Shown here one piece after another: positions 8,827 through 18,255 of a DNA stretch of 64,000 nt (position 1 is the first letter of the stretch; every line of letters starts with the position of its first letter). The notes beneath the pieces were generated by a model. It was not told the DNA's origin, did no database searches, and was given only the letters and a program-made list of their open reading frames with translations. Position numbers and translations under genes: made by a program. The DNA is from Pelagibacterium sp. 26DY04 (GTDB taxonomy: Bacteria; Pseudomonadota; Alphaproteobacteria; Rhizobiales; Devosiaceae): NCBI RefSeq assembly GCF_031202305.1, contig NZ_CP101731.1, positions 2,046,001 to 2,110,000 on the forward strand, in the 5' to 3' direction.

Positions 8827-9918
8827 TTATCCCAGAACCGCGTCCGTTTTCGGATCGAGCAGATGCACCTTGGCCATGTCGACGGCGAGTTTGAGCGAAG
8901 CGCCGGCCTTCAGTCCGGGCATCGGCAGCAGACGAGCCACTGCATCGGTCCCGTTCATGCGGAAATGGACCAGCGTATCCATGCCCAGGGGCTCGACCAG
9001 CGTGGCACCGATATCGAGAGTGTTGGCGGCGCTCTCGGTTGGTGCACTGAAATGTTCGGGACGGATACCGATCAGCATCTGCGCGCCAACATGGGGAGCA
9101 AACAGAGCCCTGCGGCTGTCGGGCACCGCAAGGCTATGGCCATCGGGGAGCTTGAGGACGAGTTCGCTCCCGCCTGCTTCGATAGTCACTGAAAAGAAAT
9201 TCATGCCCGGCGAACCGATAAAGCCGGCCACAAAGCGCGTGGCGGGACGCTGGTAAAGCTCTTCGGGCGCGGCAACCTGTTCGATACGCCCCTTGTTCAT
9301 CACCACGACCCGGTCGGCCAGGGTCATCGCTTCGATCTGGTCATGGGTGACATAGATCGTTGTGGTCGGGATGCGGGCGTGCAGCTCCTTGATCTCTGTG
9401 CGCATCTGGACGCGCAGCTTGGCATCGAGATTGGAAAGAGGCTCATCGAACAGGAAGACGGCTGGATTGCGGATTAACGCCCGCCCCATGGCGACACGCT
9501 GGCGCTGGCCGCCCGAGAGCTGGCGCGGTTTGCGGTCGAGATATTGCTCGAGTCCCAGGATCTCCGCGGTGCGCTTGAGGCGAGATTCGATATCGGCCTT
9601 GGGCACCTTGCGCAGCTTCAATCCGAAAACGATGTTCTCGGCAACGCTCAGATGCGGATAGAGCGCGTAATTCTGGAACACCATGGCAATGTCGCGCTCG
9701 CCGGGCTGGAGCTCGTTGACCCTGCGTCCGCCGATGGCGACCTCCCCGCCGGTGACTGTCTCCAGACCCGCGATCATCCGCAACGTCGTCGACTTACCAC
9801 ACCCGGAGGGGCCGACAAGGACGATGAATTCCCCATCGGCGATCTCGAGATCGATGCCGTGAACGGTTTTAAGGCCGTCATAGGCCTTTTCAACCTTTCC
9901 GAGCGTTACGCTGGCCAT
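8827..9918 (-). CDS. Sugar ABC transporter ATP-binding protein, UgpC/MsmX/MalK family
   Basis: A 363-residue ATPase: Walker [11 protein letters not shown] near residue 35, signature [19 protein letters not shown], Walker [17 protein letters not shown], switch [16 protein letters not shown], and a C-terminal OB-type TOBE domain with [11 protein letters not shown] 9918 is chosen because AAAGGAG lies five bases ahead; a TTG 15 bases earlier is inside that site. The family energises carbohydrate importers. No permease or binding protein lies in this operon, while the divergent operon at 12.9 kb has both but no ATPase, so the two sets almost certainly form one importer. Confidence 0.95.
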   Translation of the reverse strand: MASVTLGKVEKAYDGLKTVHGIDLEIADGEFIVLVGPSGCGKSTTLRMIAGLETVTGGEVAIGGRRVNELQPGERDIAMVFQNYALYPHLSVAENIVFGLKLRKVPKADIESRLKRTAEILGLEQYLDRKPRQLSGGQRQRVAMGRALIRNPAVFLFDEPLSNLDAKLRVQMRTEIKELHARIPTTTIYVTHDQIEAMTLADRVVVMNKGRIEQVAAPEELYQRPATRFVAGFIGSPGMNFFSVTIEAGGSELVLKLPDGHSLAVPDSRRALFAPHVGAQMLIGIRPEHFSAPTESAANTLDIGATLVEPLGMDTLVHFRMNGTDAVARLLPMPGLKAGASLKLAVDMAKVHLLDPKTDAVLG

Positions 9919-9957
9919 GTGGGCTCCTTTCAATCGCGTGTCGTGTCCGCAGCCGGC

Positions 9958-11451
9958 TCAGTCGGCATCGCCGTAGAGCGAGGCGGCGGCGGACCAGTCG
10001 AAATCCTTGTCGAGCGGCCAGGTCGGCCGCGGCAGGCGGTTCCATTCGAGCCGGGTCATGTCGAGCTGTGACGTCCCGTCACTGAGCAGCAGGATATGAC
10101 GCGCCGCTATGTCTTCGAGCTGGGGATGCAGATAGCCGAGCTTGACCACATAGGCCTTGTGCGCCAGCGGATCGATATCCATGGCCCGGAAATGCTGCGG
10201 CGTGGTGATCCCGATCGGCTGGGCGTGGAAGGTTGCGACGACGTCGCCGATTCGCACCTTGGCCCATGCCGCTTCCCGGGAGCGATAGGGCTGGAAGCCG
10301 CCCAGTTCGAGCCAGTCGCCTCCGCCCTCGACCACGGCTTTTACCTTGCGCTTTGTCCTGGGTCGGGAAAGATGCTCGGCACCGAGCTCGATCTCGACCT
10401 CCGCTCCTATCCCTGCGGCCAAAAGCTGGCGCACGGTTTCCGGCGCGGTGATCCCGGCGACAATGATATCTGAGCCCTCCGGCAGGTCTAGAGTTGCCTG
10501 GAGAACGCTCGTCAATTCGCCGCCGGCGCCGGCCGTGGTGTTGTCACCTGAATCGGAAACATAAACCGGTCGCTCGGGCACCGTTAGAGCCCGCTCCAAC
10601 CCCTCCCCCACTTCGGCGGTTTCCATGTTGAGCACAAATTGCGAGTGTGCAGCCCAGATCTTTTCTGCCAGCCTGATCGCCTGCTCCCGGGCCAGCCCGG
10701 CATCGTCCTCGGCGACCGCGAAGGCGGTCACCGCCGTCCAGGGGCGGTCGTTCCAGGCGAAACCAACCAAGATGTTGGCCTCCATCATTCCCGACACGGC
10801 GTCGAACTCGGCAAGGCTTCCATAGAGCGTGCGTCCGGGCTCCTGAGTGGTAACCGCCGTTTCGCCTGGCACGAGGATGGGGATGGTGACCGCGGCCTTT
10901 TTGGGCTTGAGCCCCCTTTTGATGACGTCGATGAGTTGGTGGGCGGCACGATATCCGGTTTCCCGGTCATCGCGATGGGGCGCGGTACGCAGCACCGAGA
11001 ACACCGTTCCAGCCTCCAGGAGCGGTGGCGTCATATCGCCGTGCAAGTCGAGCGAAACGCCAATCGGTACTTCAGACCCCACCGTTTCGCGGATGGCGCA
11101 CACGAAGTCGGCATCAGCATCGCTGTCCAGTCCATCCACTTCCAGCGCGCCATGATTGACGACCAGAACACCCTCGAAGGGCCCTTCGCTTTGGAGGAGC
11201 GACAAGGTCTTGTTCTTGACCATCTCGTAGGCGTCCGCCGTCATCGGGCCGCCGGGAAGCGCTGTTGCCCAGTAGAGGGGCACCGCATTCCAGCCGGGTT
11301 CCTCCGCCAGCCGCGCCAGCATACCGCGCACCATCCACAGATCGCCATTGAGCATCTGTTCTGCGGAATATTCCTGGAGCGCCCCTATCCCCGTAGGAAT
11401 GGGCGAAGCGAGCATGATTTCGATGGACAGGCCGACGATGGCTATGCGCAT
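9958..11451 (-). CDS. M81-family (MlrC-like) metallopeptidase-type protein
   Basis: A 497-residue protein with the N-terminal MlrC region (RIAIVGLSIE, VLVVNHGALEVDG, VSLDLHGDM, RTAPHRDDRETG) and the C-terminal DUF1485-type region (VYVSDSGDNTTAGAGGELTSVLQ). The His/Asp residues in LDLHGDM and PHRD are the proposed zinc ligands of microcystinase C. Most members sit beside ABC importers and their real substrates are unknown; hydrolysis of a small amide or lactam is plausible. The gene follows the ROK regulator by 27 bases and precedes the ATPase by 39. Confidence 0.88.
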   Translation of the reverse strand: MRIAIVGLSIEIMLASPIPTGIGALQEYSAEQMLNGDLWMVRGMLARLAEEPGWNAVPLYWATALPGGPMTADAYEMVKNKTLSLLQSEGPFEGVLVVNHGALEVDGLDSDADADFVCAIRETVGSEVPIGVSLDLHGDMTPPLLEAGTVFSVLRTAPHRDDRETGYRAAHQLIDVIKRGLKPKKAAVTIPILVPGETAVTTQEPGRTLYGSLAEFDAVSGMMEANILVGFAWNDRPWTAVTAFAVAEDDAGLAREQAIRLAEKIWAAHSQFVLNMETAEVGEGLERALTVPERPVYVSDSGDNTTAGAGGELTSVLQATLDLPEGSDIIVAGITAPETVRQLLAAGIGAEVEIELGAEHLSRPRTKRKVKAVVEGGGDWLELGGFQPYRSREAAWAKVRIGDVVATFHAQPIGITTPQHFRAMDIDPLAHKAYVVKLGYLHPQLEDIAARHILLLSDGTSQLDMTRLEWNRLPRPTWPLDKDFDWSAAASLYGDAD

Positions 11452-11478
11452 TGGTATACCTAAGCTAGAAGACTGTTT

Positions 11479-12681
11479 TCACTGCAGAACATGCGAGCCA
11501 TCGAGGCCCGTGATGCCGTCGAGGGCGATGGCGACGCCACCGAGCAGTGGCATGCCTTCCGATATTTCCGAGAACCTCACGGTGCTGCGCGAATACATCG
11601 CCGGATGGGCCAGCCGCAGCAGGGCACGTTCCATGGCCGCCGACACATAGGGCTGGGCCAGCGCGATATCGCCGCCCAAAAGAACAACGGGGGGATTGAA
11701 GACGTTGATGAGGCTCGAAACCGCAGACCCCAGCACCTCTCCGGCATGGTCGAGGACATTGAGGACAATTTCGTCACCCGCCTCGGCGCCTTGGAGGATC
11801 GATGCAAAACCGTTCGGCACCCTGCCGCCCAGCCTTTCGATCTCCTGGACCAGCGCCGGTTCGGAGAGGTAGGCGGAAAGGCACCCCGAGGCGCCGCAGG
11901 AACAAAACCGCCCCTGAGGGACGATCTTGATGTGCCCCAGTTCCCCGGCCAAGCCATCGGCCCCGCCGTAAACTTCGCCATCAAGAAAAAGCGCGCCACC
12001 GACGCCCGAGCCCGAGAATAGATAGAGAAAATCATCGATGTCGGTGCAGGCGCCGAACATGCGTTCGGCCATGGCGGCCGCCTTGCCGTCATTGCCAACG
12101 AAAATCGAGGCTTGGGTGACCCCGTCAAGTAGGCCGCGCATGTCTACGTCGCGCCAGCCGAGTACAGGAACGTGGACCAGCGTGCCGTCTCGCTTGACCA
12201 GGCCTGGCAGCGATACGCCCACGCCCATGACCGGCGCGCTCGAGCCCGAGGCGGCAATCACGGCGTCTATGCCCGCCTTCACATAGGTCGCGATGCCATC
12301 AAGGGCCCCGCTAAACGGTTCGATCCGGGACGCCATGACCGATCCATCAAGCCCGCAGGCGACAAAGCCGACAGCGCCGGCCTCAACTTGAACCCCCACC
12401 AGAAGCCCTGAATTGCGGGAGATATGCAGTCCTTCCGACGGACGGCCCCGTCGATTGGCCTCCGGCTTTGACTGGCGTTCGATGAGCCCCATCTCGGCGA
12501 AGCGGGATACGATCGAGGAGACTGTCGATTTGTCGAACCCGGTGCGCTCTATGATCTCGCGCTGCGAGATCGAGGGCTCGAGCCTGATGCGATGGAAGAT
12601 CGCGTTGGCATGAAAGCGTCGCAGATACGAGCGGTTCACCGGCGCCCCCCAGTTTGTCTGTACTAAAGAAAAATTATGCAC
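11479..12681 (-). CDS. ROK-family transcriptional regulator
   Basis: A 400-residue regulator. Residues ~18-75 form a winged helix (ISQREIIERTGFDKSTVSSIVSRFAEMGLIER). The rest is a sugar-kinase-like ROK domain with MGVGVSLPGLV, FVGNDGKAAAMAERMFG, SGSGVGGALFLDGEVYGGADGLAGELGHIK and the zinc-site cluster CSCGASGCLS, which lacks the usual Glu at the end. It leads the leftward operon and is divergent from the sugar-importer operon, so it is the likely repressor of both, with a sugar or sugar-derived effector. Confidence 0.92.
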   Translation of the reverse strand: MHNFSLVQTNWGAPVNRSYLRRFHANAIFHRIRLEPSISQREIIERTGFDKSTVSSIVSRFAEMGLIERQSKPEANRRGRPSEGLHISRNSGLLVGVQVEAGAVGFVACGLDGSVMASRIEPFSGALDGIATYVKAGIDAVIAASGSSAPVMGVGVSLPGLVKRDGTLVHVPVLGWRDVDMRGLLDGVTQASIFVGNDGKAAAMAERMFGACTDIDDFLYLFSGSGVGGALFLDGEVYGGADGLAGELGHIKIVPQGRFCSCGASGCLSAYLSEPALVQEIERLGGRVPNGFASILQGAEAGDEIVLNVLDHAGEVLGSAVSSLINVFNPPVVLLGGDIALAQPYVSAAMERALLRLAHPAMYSRSTVRFSEISEGMPLLGGVAIALDGITGLDGSHVLQ

Positions 12682-12836
12682 CGTTCATCACCCGCGTCAA
12701 GTGCACGCCGATAGCCCGATGGGGAGTCAAATTGGACAGACGCCGGAAATTTCGCTTAACTAACAGTTTTTGCTTACATAATTTAAGTCAGCCAGATTGC
12801 CCAATTTTCCATCATCCATGTGGAGTGCACAAGGGA

Positions 12837-12866
12837 TTGACATCCAACCTTGGGTTGGCGCAGAAT
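12837..12866 (+). promoter_or_regulatory. Candidate promoter with palindromic operator for the sugar-importer operon
   Basis: A TTGACA hexamer at 12837-12842 is followed after 18 bases by CAGAAT (12861-12866). Between them lies the palindrome CCAACC-TTG-GGTTGG (12844-12858), a good place for a repressor to block RNA polymerase. The divergent ROK regulator is the obvious candidate. A leader of about 60 bases would precede the ATG at 12931. Promoter strength and the protein bound are inference. Confidence 0.5.
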
Positions 12867-12930
12867 TTTTCTTGTACGCAGATTATTAGAGGGTCTGCAG
12901 AGGGAAGTTTCAGGCTGCAAAGGTTGGAAA

Positions 12931-14205
12931 ATGAAAAAGACAGGATTGGTGAGCGTCATCGCCGCTGCGGCGCTGGCCTCGGCCGGCGCTCATGCGCAGG
13001 AAACCTATGAGATTTGGCACTACTATGCCGCCGGCTCGGAACTCGCCGGCATGGAAGCGCTCATCGCCAACGGCAACGAGGCCGCTCAAAACGCTCAGTT
13101 CACGGGCGTGATCATCCCCGGCAATGTGGTGGAACTGCGCCGCCAACTCCAGACGGCATTTCTGGGTGGCCAGCCGCCCGCCGCCTACCAGAGCTCCATG
13201 GCCTTCGAGCTCAAGGCCTTCGTGGATGGCGGCCGGCTCCACCCGTTGACCGACGTCTGGGAAGAGATTGGTGGCGACGAGATTTTCCCTGAAGGCGTTC
13301 AACGTGTCGTAAAGGTCGAGGGTGTGCCCTATGGCGTTCCCTTCGATCTCTCGCTGATCAACAACGTGTTCTACAACACTGCCATCTTTGAAGAGCTCGG
13401 CCTTGAGCCTCCCGCCGACTGGGACAGCTTCATGCAAACCTGCACTGCGCTCTCGGAGGCCGGATATCAGCCTCTCGGTAATGCGGGCGGCACCTTCTGG
13501 AGCCTTTACAATTTCTATGCCCCTCTGGTTTCTGTCCTTGGCGAGGACGGCTATTATCAACTCGCCAGCGGCGAACTCGGTTTTGACAGCCCTGAGTTTT
13601 CCGAAGCGCTCGACCTTTACCGCGACATGATGGTCTCGTGCTACGCCGACAACTGGAGTGGCAAGACCTGGACGCAGACCGCCGACGACGTGGTCAACGG
13701 CGATACCGGCATGTTCATGATGGGTATCTGGGTGGCCGCCTACTTCGAACAGGCCGGCTTCACGGCTGGCGAGGAATTCGACGTTTTCCAGGCACCCGGC
13801 ACCATCGGTAAATCCATCTTCCAAATGGATGTGCTCGCCGTTCCCGCCGGCTCGGAAGCCGGGATTGCTGCGGCCGAGGACTTCATTGTCACCGCAGCTT
13901 CCCCCGAAGGCCAAGCTGCCTTCGCGGTCCCCAAAGGCTCGCTTGCTCCCAATATCAACGTCGATCCTTCGGTGTACGGCTATGCCGGCGCCAAGTTTGC
14001 CGAGCAGTTCGCCCAAGCCTCGGCCGCAAACGCCGTTTTGCCCAATCTGTTCTTTCTGCTGCCCACGGCGGTCGGCACGGAATTGGGAGTGCAGATCGAG
14101 CGGTTCGCCATCGATCCGTCCGATACGGTCAAGGCCGAACTGATGGCCACGCTCGAAAGCCTACGCCAGCAGGCGCTCGCCGAAGACGCCTTCATCGCCT
14201 GGTAA
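12931..14205 (+). CDS. Sugar ABC transporter, substrate-binding protein (SBP family 1)
   Basis: A 424-residue periplasmic protein. Signal peptide MKKTGLVSVIAAAALASAGAHA with cleavage before QETYEIWHYY. Later motifs are of carbohydrate-binding family 1: VPYGVPFDLSLINNVFYNTAIFEELGLEPPADWDSFM and a conserved GDTGMFMMGIWVAAYF. ATG 12931 follows AAGGTTGG; upstream in-frame codons would spoil the signal peptide. It opens a four-gene operon and is followed by a stem-loop. The ligand is not evident; an oligosaccharide or sugar derivative is most likely. Confidence 0.93.
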   Translation: MKKTGLVSVIAAAALASAGAHAQETYEIWHYYAAGSELAGMEALIANGNEAAQNAQFTGVIIPGNVVELRRQLQTAFLGGQPPAAYQSSMAFELKAFVDGGRLHPLTDVWEEIGGDEIFPEGVQRVVKVEGVPYGVPFDLSLINNVFYNTAIFEELGLEPPADWDSFMQTCTALSEAGYQPLGNAGGTFWSLYNFYAPLVSVLGEDGYYQLASGELGFDSPEFSEALDLYRDMMVSCYADNWSGKTWTQTADDVVNGDTGMFMMGIWVAAYFEQAGFTAGEEFDVFQAPGTIGKSIFQMDVLAVPAGSEAGIAAAEDFIVTAASPEGQAAFAVPKGSLAPNINVDPSVYGYAGAKFAEQFAQASAANAVLPNLFFLLPTAVGTELGVQIERFAIDPSDTVKAELMATLESLRQQALAEDAFIAW

Positions 14206-14215
14206 ATCACGCCCT

Positions 14216-14239
14216 GGAGCGGTCTCTTTCGGCCGCTCC
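14216..14239 (+). promoter_or_regulatory. Stem-loop after the sugar-binding-protein gene
   Basis: GGAGCGG (14216-14222) pairs perfectly with CCGCTCC (14233-14239) around a ten-base loop. It is followed by a pyrimidine-rich stretch, TTCATTTCTTC. It could act as a leaky terminator or as a 3' shield for the binding-protein message. Confidence 0.6.
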
Positions 14240-14262
14240 TTCATTTCTTCATGAGGTTGGCA

Positions 14263-15168
14263 ATGGCCCTGCGCGCGTTGATGCCGAACCGCACGACCCG
14301 GACGCATCTGGCATTTCTTGCCTTGCCCGTCCTCCTGTTTGCGACGTTCTACATCTACCCCATTGTTTCGAGCATTCACCTTTCCCTCCATAGCTGGGAC
14401 GGGTTCTCGCCCTCCATGCGCTGGGTCGGACTGCAGAACTACACAACCCTTCTGGGCCAGCCGCGGTTCATCAACGCCGTGCTCAACAACGTTACCTGGG
14501 TGGCGTTCATGCTGATCGTCCCCACTGGCATCGGACTGCTTCTCGCTGCCCTCCTCGATCGGGGGATACGGGGAGAGAGCGTGTTCCGCATTGTCTTCTT
14601 TTTGCCCTTCACCATCCCCGCGGTGGCCGTCGCAGCCATCTGGCGCTGGATGTACGAGCCCTCCAATGGTCTGCTCACCACCGTTTTCAATCTTGTGGGC
14701 CTGGGTGGGCTGGCGCAGAACTGGTTGGGCGATCCGGCGATCGTCAATTTCTCGCTCATGGGCGCCGTCGCCTGGTGGACGACAGGCTTTGCCTTCCTGG
14801 TCTTTTTCGCTGGACTGCGCAATATCCCCACCGAATGCATCGAAGCGGCCCGCATCGAGGGCGCCACGCCCTGGCAGACATTCTGGAAGGTGAGCTTTCC
14901 TCTGCTCTGGCCCTCGACCATTATCGTGCTGGGCATGTCCGCGATCGACGCCATGCGCCTCTTCGACGTCGTCTGGGCCATGACCAGGGGCGGGCCGGCC
15001 TATTCCTCCGAAGTGCTCGCCACCCAGATGTACGACCTCGCTTTCGGTCGCTTTGCCATGGGCCAGGCCAGCGCCGTCGCCGTCTATCTGCTGATCATCG
15101 CCGCAGTCGTTATCATGCCCTACATCTACTACATGTCCACTCGCGTGACCGAGAGCGAGGCCGAATGA
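14263..15168 (+). CDS. Sugar ABC transporter permease (MalF/UgpA family)
   Basis: A 301-residue membrane protein with six hydrophobic stretches. The EAA loop is CIEAARIEGATPWQTFWKVSFPLLWPS, typical of the MalF/UgpA side. ATG 14263 is preferred since GAGG lies six bases ahead; ATG 14251 has no ribosome-binding site. Its stop overlaps the start of the next permease. It forms half of the channel for the binding protein just upstream. Confidence 0.93.
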   Translation: MALRALMPNRTTRTHLAFLALPVLLFATFYIYPIVSSIHLSLHSWDGFSPSMRWVGLQNYTTLLGQPRFINAVLNNVTWVAFMLIVPTGIGLLLAALLDRGIRGESVFRIVFFLPFTIPAVAVAAIWRWMYEPSNGLLTTVFNLVGLGGLAQNWLGDPAIVNFSLMGAVAWWTTGFAFLVFFAGLRNIPTECIEAARIEGATPWQTFWKVSFPLLWPSTIIVLGMSAIDAMRLFDVVWAMTRGGPAYSSEVLATQMYDLAFGRFAMGQASAVAVYLLIIAAVVIMPYIYYMSTRVTESEAE

Positions 15169-15989
15169 TGAGCACTGCTCTCCAACAGCGCCAGAGCGCC
15201 CTCACCCGCACGGTGCTCATCGTTTTCGCCATCGTCTTTGCCGCCCCGCTCGTCGTGGCCGCGATCACCTCGGTGAAATCACCGTCCGAGCTCACCCTGG
15301 TGCTCTCGCTGCCCAGCGAGTTTTACTGGCAGAACTATCTGATTGCGTTCGAGCGCATGGGCCGGAGCTTTTTCAACTCCATCGCCATCTCGGTCCCGGC
15401 CGTGGCCCTTTCGATTCTGATCGGCGCTATCGCGGGCTACCCGCTTGCCTATATGCGCGGCGCGAGCGGCCGGCTCGTATACTTCCTGCTGCTCACGGGC
15501 ATGCTAGTTCCCTTCCAGATCGTTCAAATCCCGCTGTTCTTCCTCATCCAGCGCATGGGTCTTTACGACACGATCGGCGGCATGTGGCTCGTACACACCG
15601 CCTATGCCATTCCGTTCTGCACCTTCTTCATGCGCAATTTCTTCGCATCGGTGCCCCGCTCGATGTACGAGGCGGCCTTGATCGACGGGTGTGGCCCCGC
15701 CCGGTATTTCTGGAAGCTACTCCTCCCCGCTTCCACCTCCGGTCTGGCCGCACTTGCCATCATCCAAAGCCGCGCGATCTGGAACGACCTGCTGTTTGCC
15801 ATAACGCTCACCTCAAGCGACAAGGCGCGGCCGGTGACCGTGCAGATTTCCGGCTTTGCCTCAAGCCTGCAGGTCGAATACGGGCCGCTGATGGCTGCGA
15901 CCCTGGTATCGGTGTTGCCGGTGATGGCCGCCTATCTGTTCTTCCAGAAAGCCTTCGTGCGCGGGCTGCTCGGCGGAGCCGGCAAGTAA
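15165..15989 (+). CDS. Sugar ABC transporter permease (MalG/UgpE family)
   Basis: A 274-residue membrane protein with the MalG-type EAA loop YEAALIDGCGPARYFWKLLLPASTSGLAAL. ATG 15165 (overlapping the previous stop as ATGA) or ATG 15168 can serve as start. Its stop TAA overlaps the ATG of the following oxidoreductase. It completes the channel; the ATPase must come from elsewhere, most simply from the UgpC-type gene at 8827-9918. Confidence 0.93.
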   Translation: MMSTALQQRQSALTRTVLIVFAIVFAAPLVVAAITSVKSPSELTLVLSLPSEFYWQNYLIAFERMGRSFFNSIAISVPAVALSILIGAIAGYPLAYMRGASGRLVYFLLLTGMLVPFQIVQIPLFFLIQRMGLYDTIGGMWLVHTAYAIPFCTFFMRNFFASVPRSMYEAALIDGCGPARYFWKLLLPASTSGLAALAIIQSRAIWNDLLFAITLTSSDKARPVTVQISGFASSLQVEYGPLMAATLVSVLPVMAAYLFFQKAFVRGLLGGAGK

Positions 15990-17122
15990 TGGTTTTGCGC
16001 GTAGCGATAGTCGGCTGTGGGGATATCGCGCATGCCTATGCAAGGCTCTCACACCACTTCCGGAGCTTTAAGATTGTGGCGTGCGCGTCCCGGAGCGCCG
16101 AACGCGCTGAGCGTTTCGCAGCACGGCATCGAATTCTCGCCTTGAGCGTCGAAGACGCTCTGGCGGGAAGGCACGGGGTGCAAGCCGTTCTCAACCTTAC
16201 TCCGCCCACAAGCCACTACGCCGTCAGCATGGCTGCCATCGAAAATGGCCTCCACGTCTATACCGAAAAGCCCCTCGCAACCTCGCTCGAAGAGGGGCAA
16301 AAGCTGCTGGATCATTCCCGAGCCAGAACAGTCCGGCTGGGGAGCGCTCCCGACACATTTCTCGGCGCAGCGCTGCAACGTGCCAGACAAGCGGTCGATG
16401 ACGGGTCAATTGGCGAGGTGGTCTTCGGGCAGGCAAATTTCATATCCGGGGGCATGGAACATCGACACCCCAATCCCGAGTTCTTTTTTAAGCCCGGCGG
16501 CGGGCCGGTCTTCGACATTGGACCCTATTATATAACTGCGCTCGTCTCTCTTTTGGGGCCCGTCACGTCCGTGAGCGCGACCGGAACCATCGGTCGCCGG
16601 GTCCGGACGGCCTCCGCGCCAGGTTCACCTCATCGGGGGACAACGATCGAGGTGGAAGTGCCGACCACCGTACAGGCCCTGCTGCGCTTCCGTGCCGGAC
16701 CGCAGGTATGCATGTCATTGAGTTGGGACAGCCGGCCGACTGCCCTGCCCCATATTGACCTACACGGCACGCATGGCCGACTGGTGCTTCCCGACCCCGA
16801 TTTCTTCGGCGGCAGCCTCGAGATCACCGATGCGAATGGGACAGCCATTGTTCCAACAGGGGCACTGCCGCTGGGGAAGGTCAATTGGCCGGAGCAAAGC
16901 CCTTCCTTCGCCAATTACCGCGGGATCGGGTTGGCCGAGTTTGCGCAGGCCATTGAGGAGAGCAGACATCATCGTGCATCCGCTGAGATGGCCTTTCATG
17001 TCCTGGACGTTCTGACCGCGATATTGACATCGGCTGAAACCGACAAGATGTGCCAAATCGCCTCAACATGCGAGCGCCCGGTGCCAGTACCAAACGGTAC
17101 CTACGATCGCTTCTTTATTTAG
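15989..17122 (+). CDS. Gfo/Idh/MocA-family oxidoreductase
   Basis: A 377-residue NAD(P)-dependent dehydrogenase of sugar-like substrates. The Rossmann motif VAIVGCGDIAHAYARL lies at the N terminus; TYEKP-type catalytic Lys is seen in VYTEKPLATSLEEG, and the second domain has GPVFDIGPYYITALVSLLGP with the His/Tyr region. The start is the ATG that overlaps the permease stop (TAATG). It closes the sugar-importer operon and probably performs the first intracellular oxidation or reduction of the imported compound. The mobile-DNA remnant region begins soon after its stop. Confidence 0.92.
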   Translation: MVLRVAIVGCGDIAHAYARLSHHFRSFKIVACASRSAERAERFAARHRILALSVEDALAGRHGVQAVLNLTPPTSHYAVSMAAIENGLHVYTEKPLATSLEEGQKLLDHSRARTVRLGSAPDTFLGAALQRARQAVDDGSIGEVVFGQANFISGGMEHRHPNPEFFFKPGGGPVFDIGPYYITALVSLLGPVTSVSATGTIGRRVRTASAPGSPHRGTTIEVEVPTTVQALLRFRAGPQVCMSLSWDSRPTALPHIDLHGTHGRLVLPDPDFFGGSLEITDANGTAIVPTGALPLGKVNWPEQSPSFANYRGIGLAEFAQAIEESRHHRASAEMAFHVLDVLTAILTSAETDKMCQIASTCERPVPVPNGTYDRFFI

Positions 17123-17266
17123 AACTCAGGCCCAAGCCGGTTCTCCATCTATCAAAAATGCCAAAGTTGCCTTTTGTTGTATTTTGTTTTGGGTCCGACA
17201 GCGGGCTGGCAGCTTTTAGGACGGCGATGGTGTGAGATTGCCGTTCGATCTGTCCAAGACGACTAC
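17123..17266. other. Intergenic spacer without recognisable gene
   Basis: This spacer after the oxidoreductase holds no coding region I can support and no clear terminator. It is somewhat richer in T runs than its surroundings and leads into decayed mobile DNA. Confidence 0.5.
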
Positions 17267-17880
17267 TCACACGTCGAAACTCCTTTTCCCACCGCGTTTT
17301 CCAAAGGTCCTCGATCGCCTCCTCACTTGACCATTCGAAGGGTCCGGAAGCGAGTCTGCTTCGCTCTGGATCGAGTTGATGACCCGAGATCCGCTACCTC
17401 GATTCGCGACGCTCCCGATGATCAGACTAGCATCGCCGGCACGCGCCGCCGCTAACGCGATGTCCTTGGTCGCCACCTCAAGTTCAGGAACGACCGCACG
17501 AGTTCGTGCCCCGCTACCTTGCAGCACCCCACCACGAACGAGAACAGGTATCGGCAAGGGCGTTCTGCATGGCCCGGCCTGAAAGGATTGGCGCGCCAGG
17601 ATCGTCGAAAGTGCCGGCGCGCGAACGGGCCATCAGCTCATCAACGAAAGCACCTTAAAGACCGTAAAGACGGGTCCTTGGCCGCCTGGGCAACGAGCTG
17701 CGCCGTCGCCTGCTGCGAGTTCGGCGCATCAATGATCGAGCGGATTTCCTCATTTGGCCTCGCATTGGCGAACCTGAGCGGCGTCGATTGCCGGGAGTTG
17801 AGCATAGCGGACGCTTCATCGATCCGCTGGAAAAGCGCATCGGCGGCGTCTTGAGGCAGGATCCGATCTTGTCGCGAACG
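17267..17880 (-). pseudogene. Decayed coding region, possibly the C-terminal part of a phage internal-virion/transglycosylase-type protein
   Basis: Read leftward, this stretch carries protein-like sequence broken over three frames. The first piece runs from about 17880 with ILPQDAADALFQRIDEASAM and NEEIRSIIDAPNSQQATAQL, then hits a stop after PSLRSLR. A shifted frame continues with GAFVDELMARSRAGTF and ILSGRAMQNAL. A third, from 17557, has RAVVPELEVATKDIAL and ends with a glycine/serine-rich region. The order (helical repeats, DP-x-LRxAFVDxLM, LSG-x-AM) reminds me of the C-terminal region of large virion proteins in rhizobial podoviruses, but I hold that loosely. Two or more frameshifts exclude a working product. 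Confidence 0.35.
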
Positions 17881-17881
17881 G

Positions 17882-18240
17882 TGCGGTTTGGAAGCCAGAA
17901 TGGCGACGGCGGAGGTGTGCCGGCGTCATGGGCTCAGCCCGGCGACGTTCTACAAGCGCAAGGCCAAGTATGGCGGGATGGACGTGTCCGATGCCCACCG
18001 CTGAAGGCACTGGAAAACGAGAACGGGAAGCTGAAGCGCCTGCTGGGGACGCAATGCTCGACAACATCGTGCTGAAGGACCTTCTGGAAAGTCCTAACGA
18101 CACCGAAGGTGCAGCGGGAGGCGGTGCTGAGGGCGTGCGGGATCATGACATCTCGCAACGCCGGCCCTGCGTTCTGGTCGTGTCGATCCGAAGACGGTGC
18201 GTCGCGAGCGGCCGCCGAAGTCCTGCCCGCCGCGCCTGCA
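17882..18240 (+). pseudogene. IS3-family transposase remnant (orfA with start of orfB)
   Basis: In three frames the rightward strand encodes an IS3-type OrfA: EARMATAEVCRRHGLSPATF and KRKAKYGGMDVSDA in one frame, RLKALENENGKLKRLL in the next, then AMLDNIVLKDLLE, and finally VDPKTVRRERPPK, which matches the OrfA-OrfB border. At least three indels separate these blocks and everything after about 18240 is lost. No inverted ends of its own were found. It abuts the IS21-type element on the right and the other remnant on the left. Confidence 0.75.
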
Positions 18241-18255
18241 GTAACAATCCGTGCC

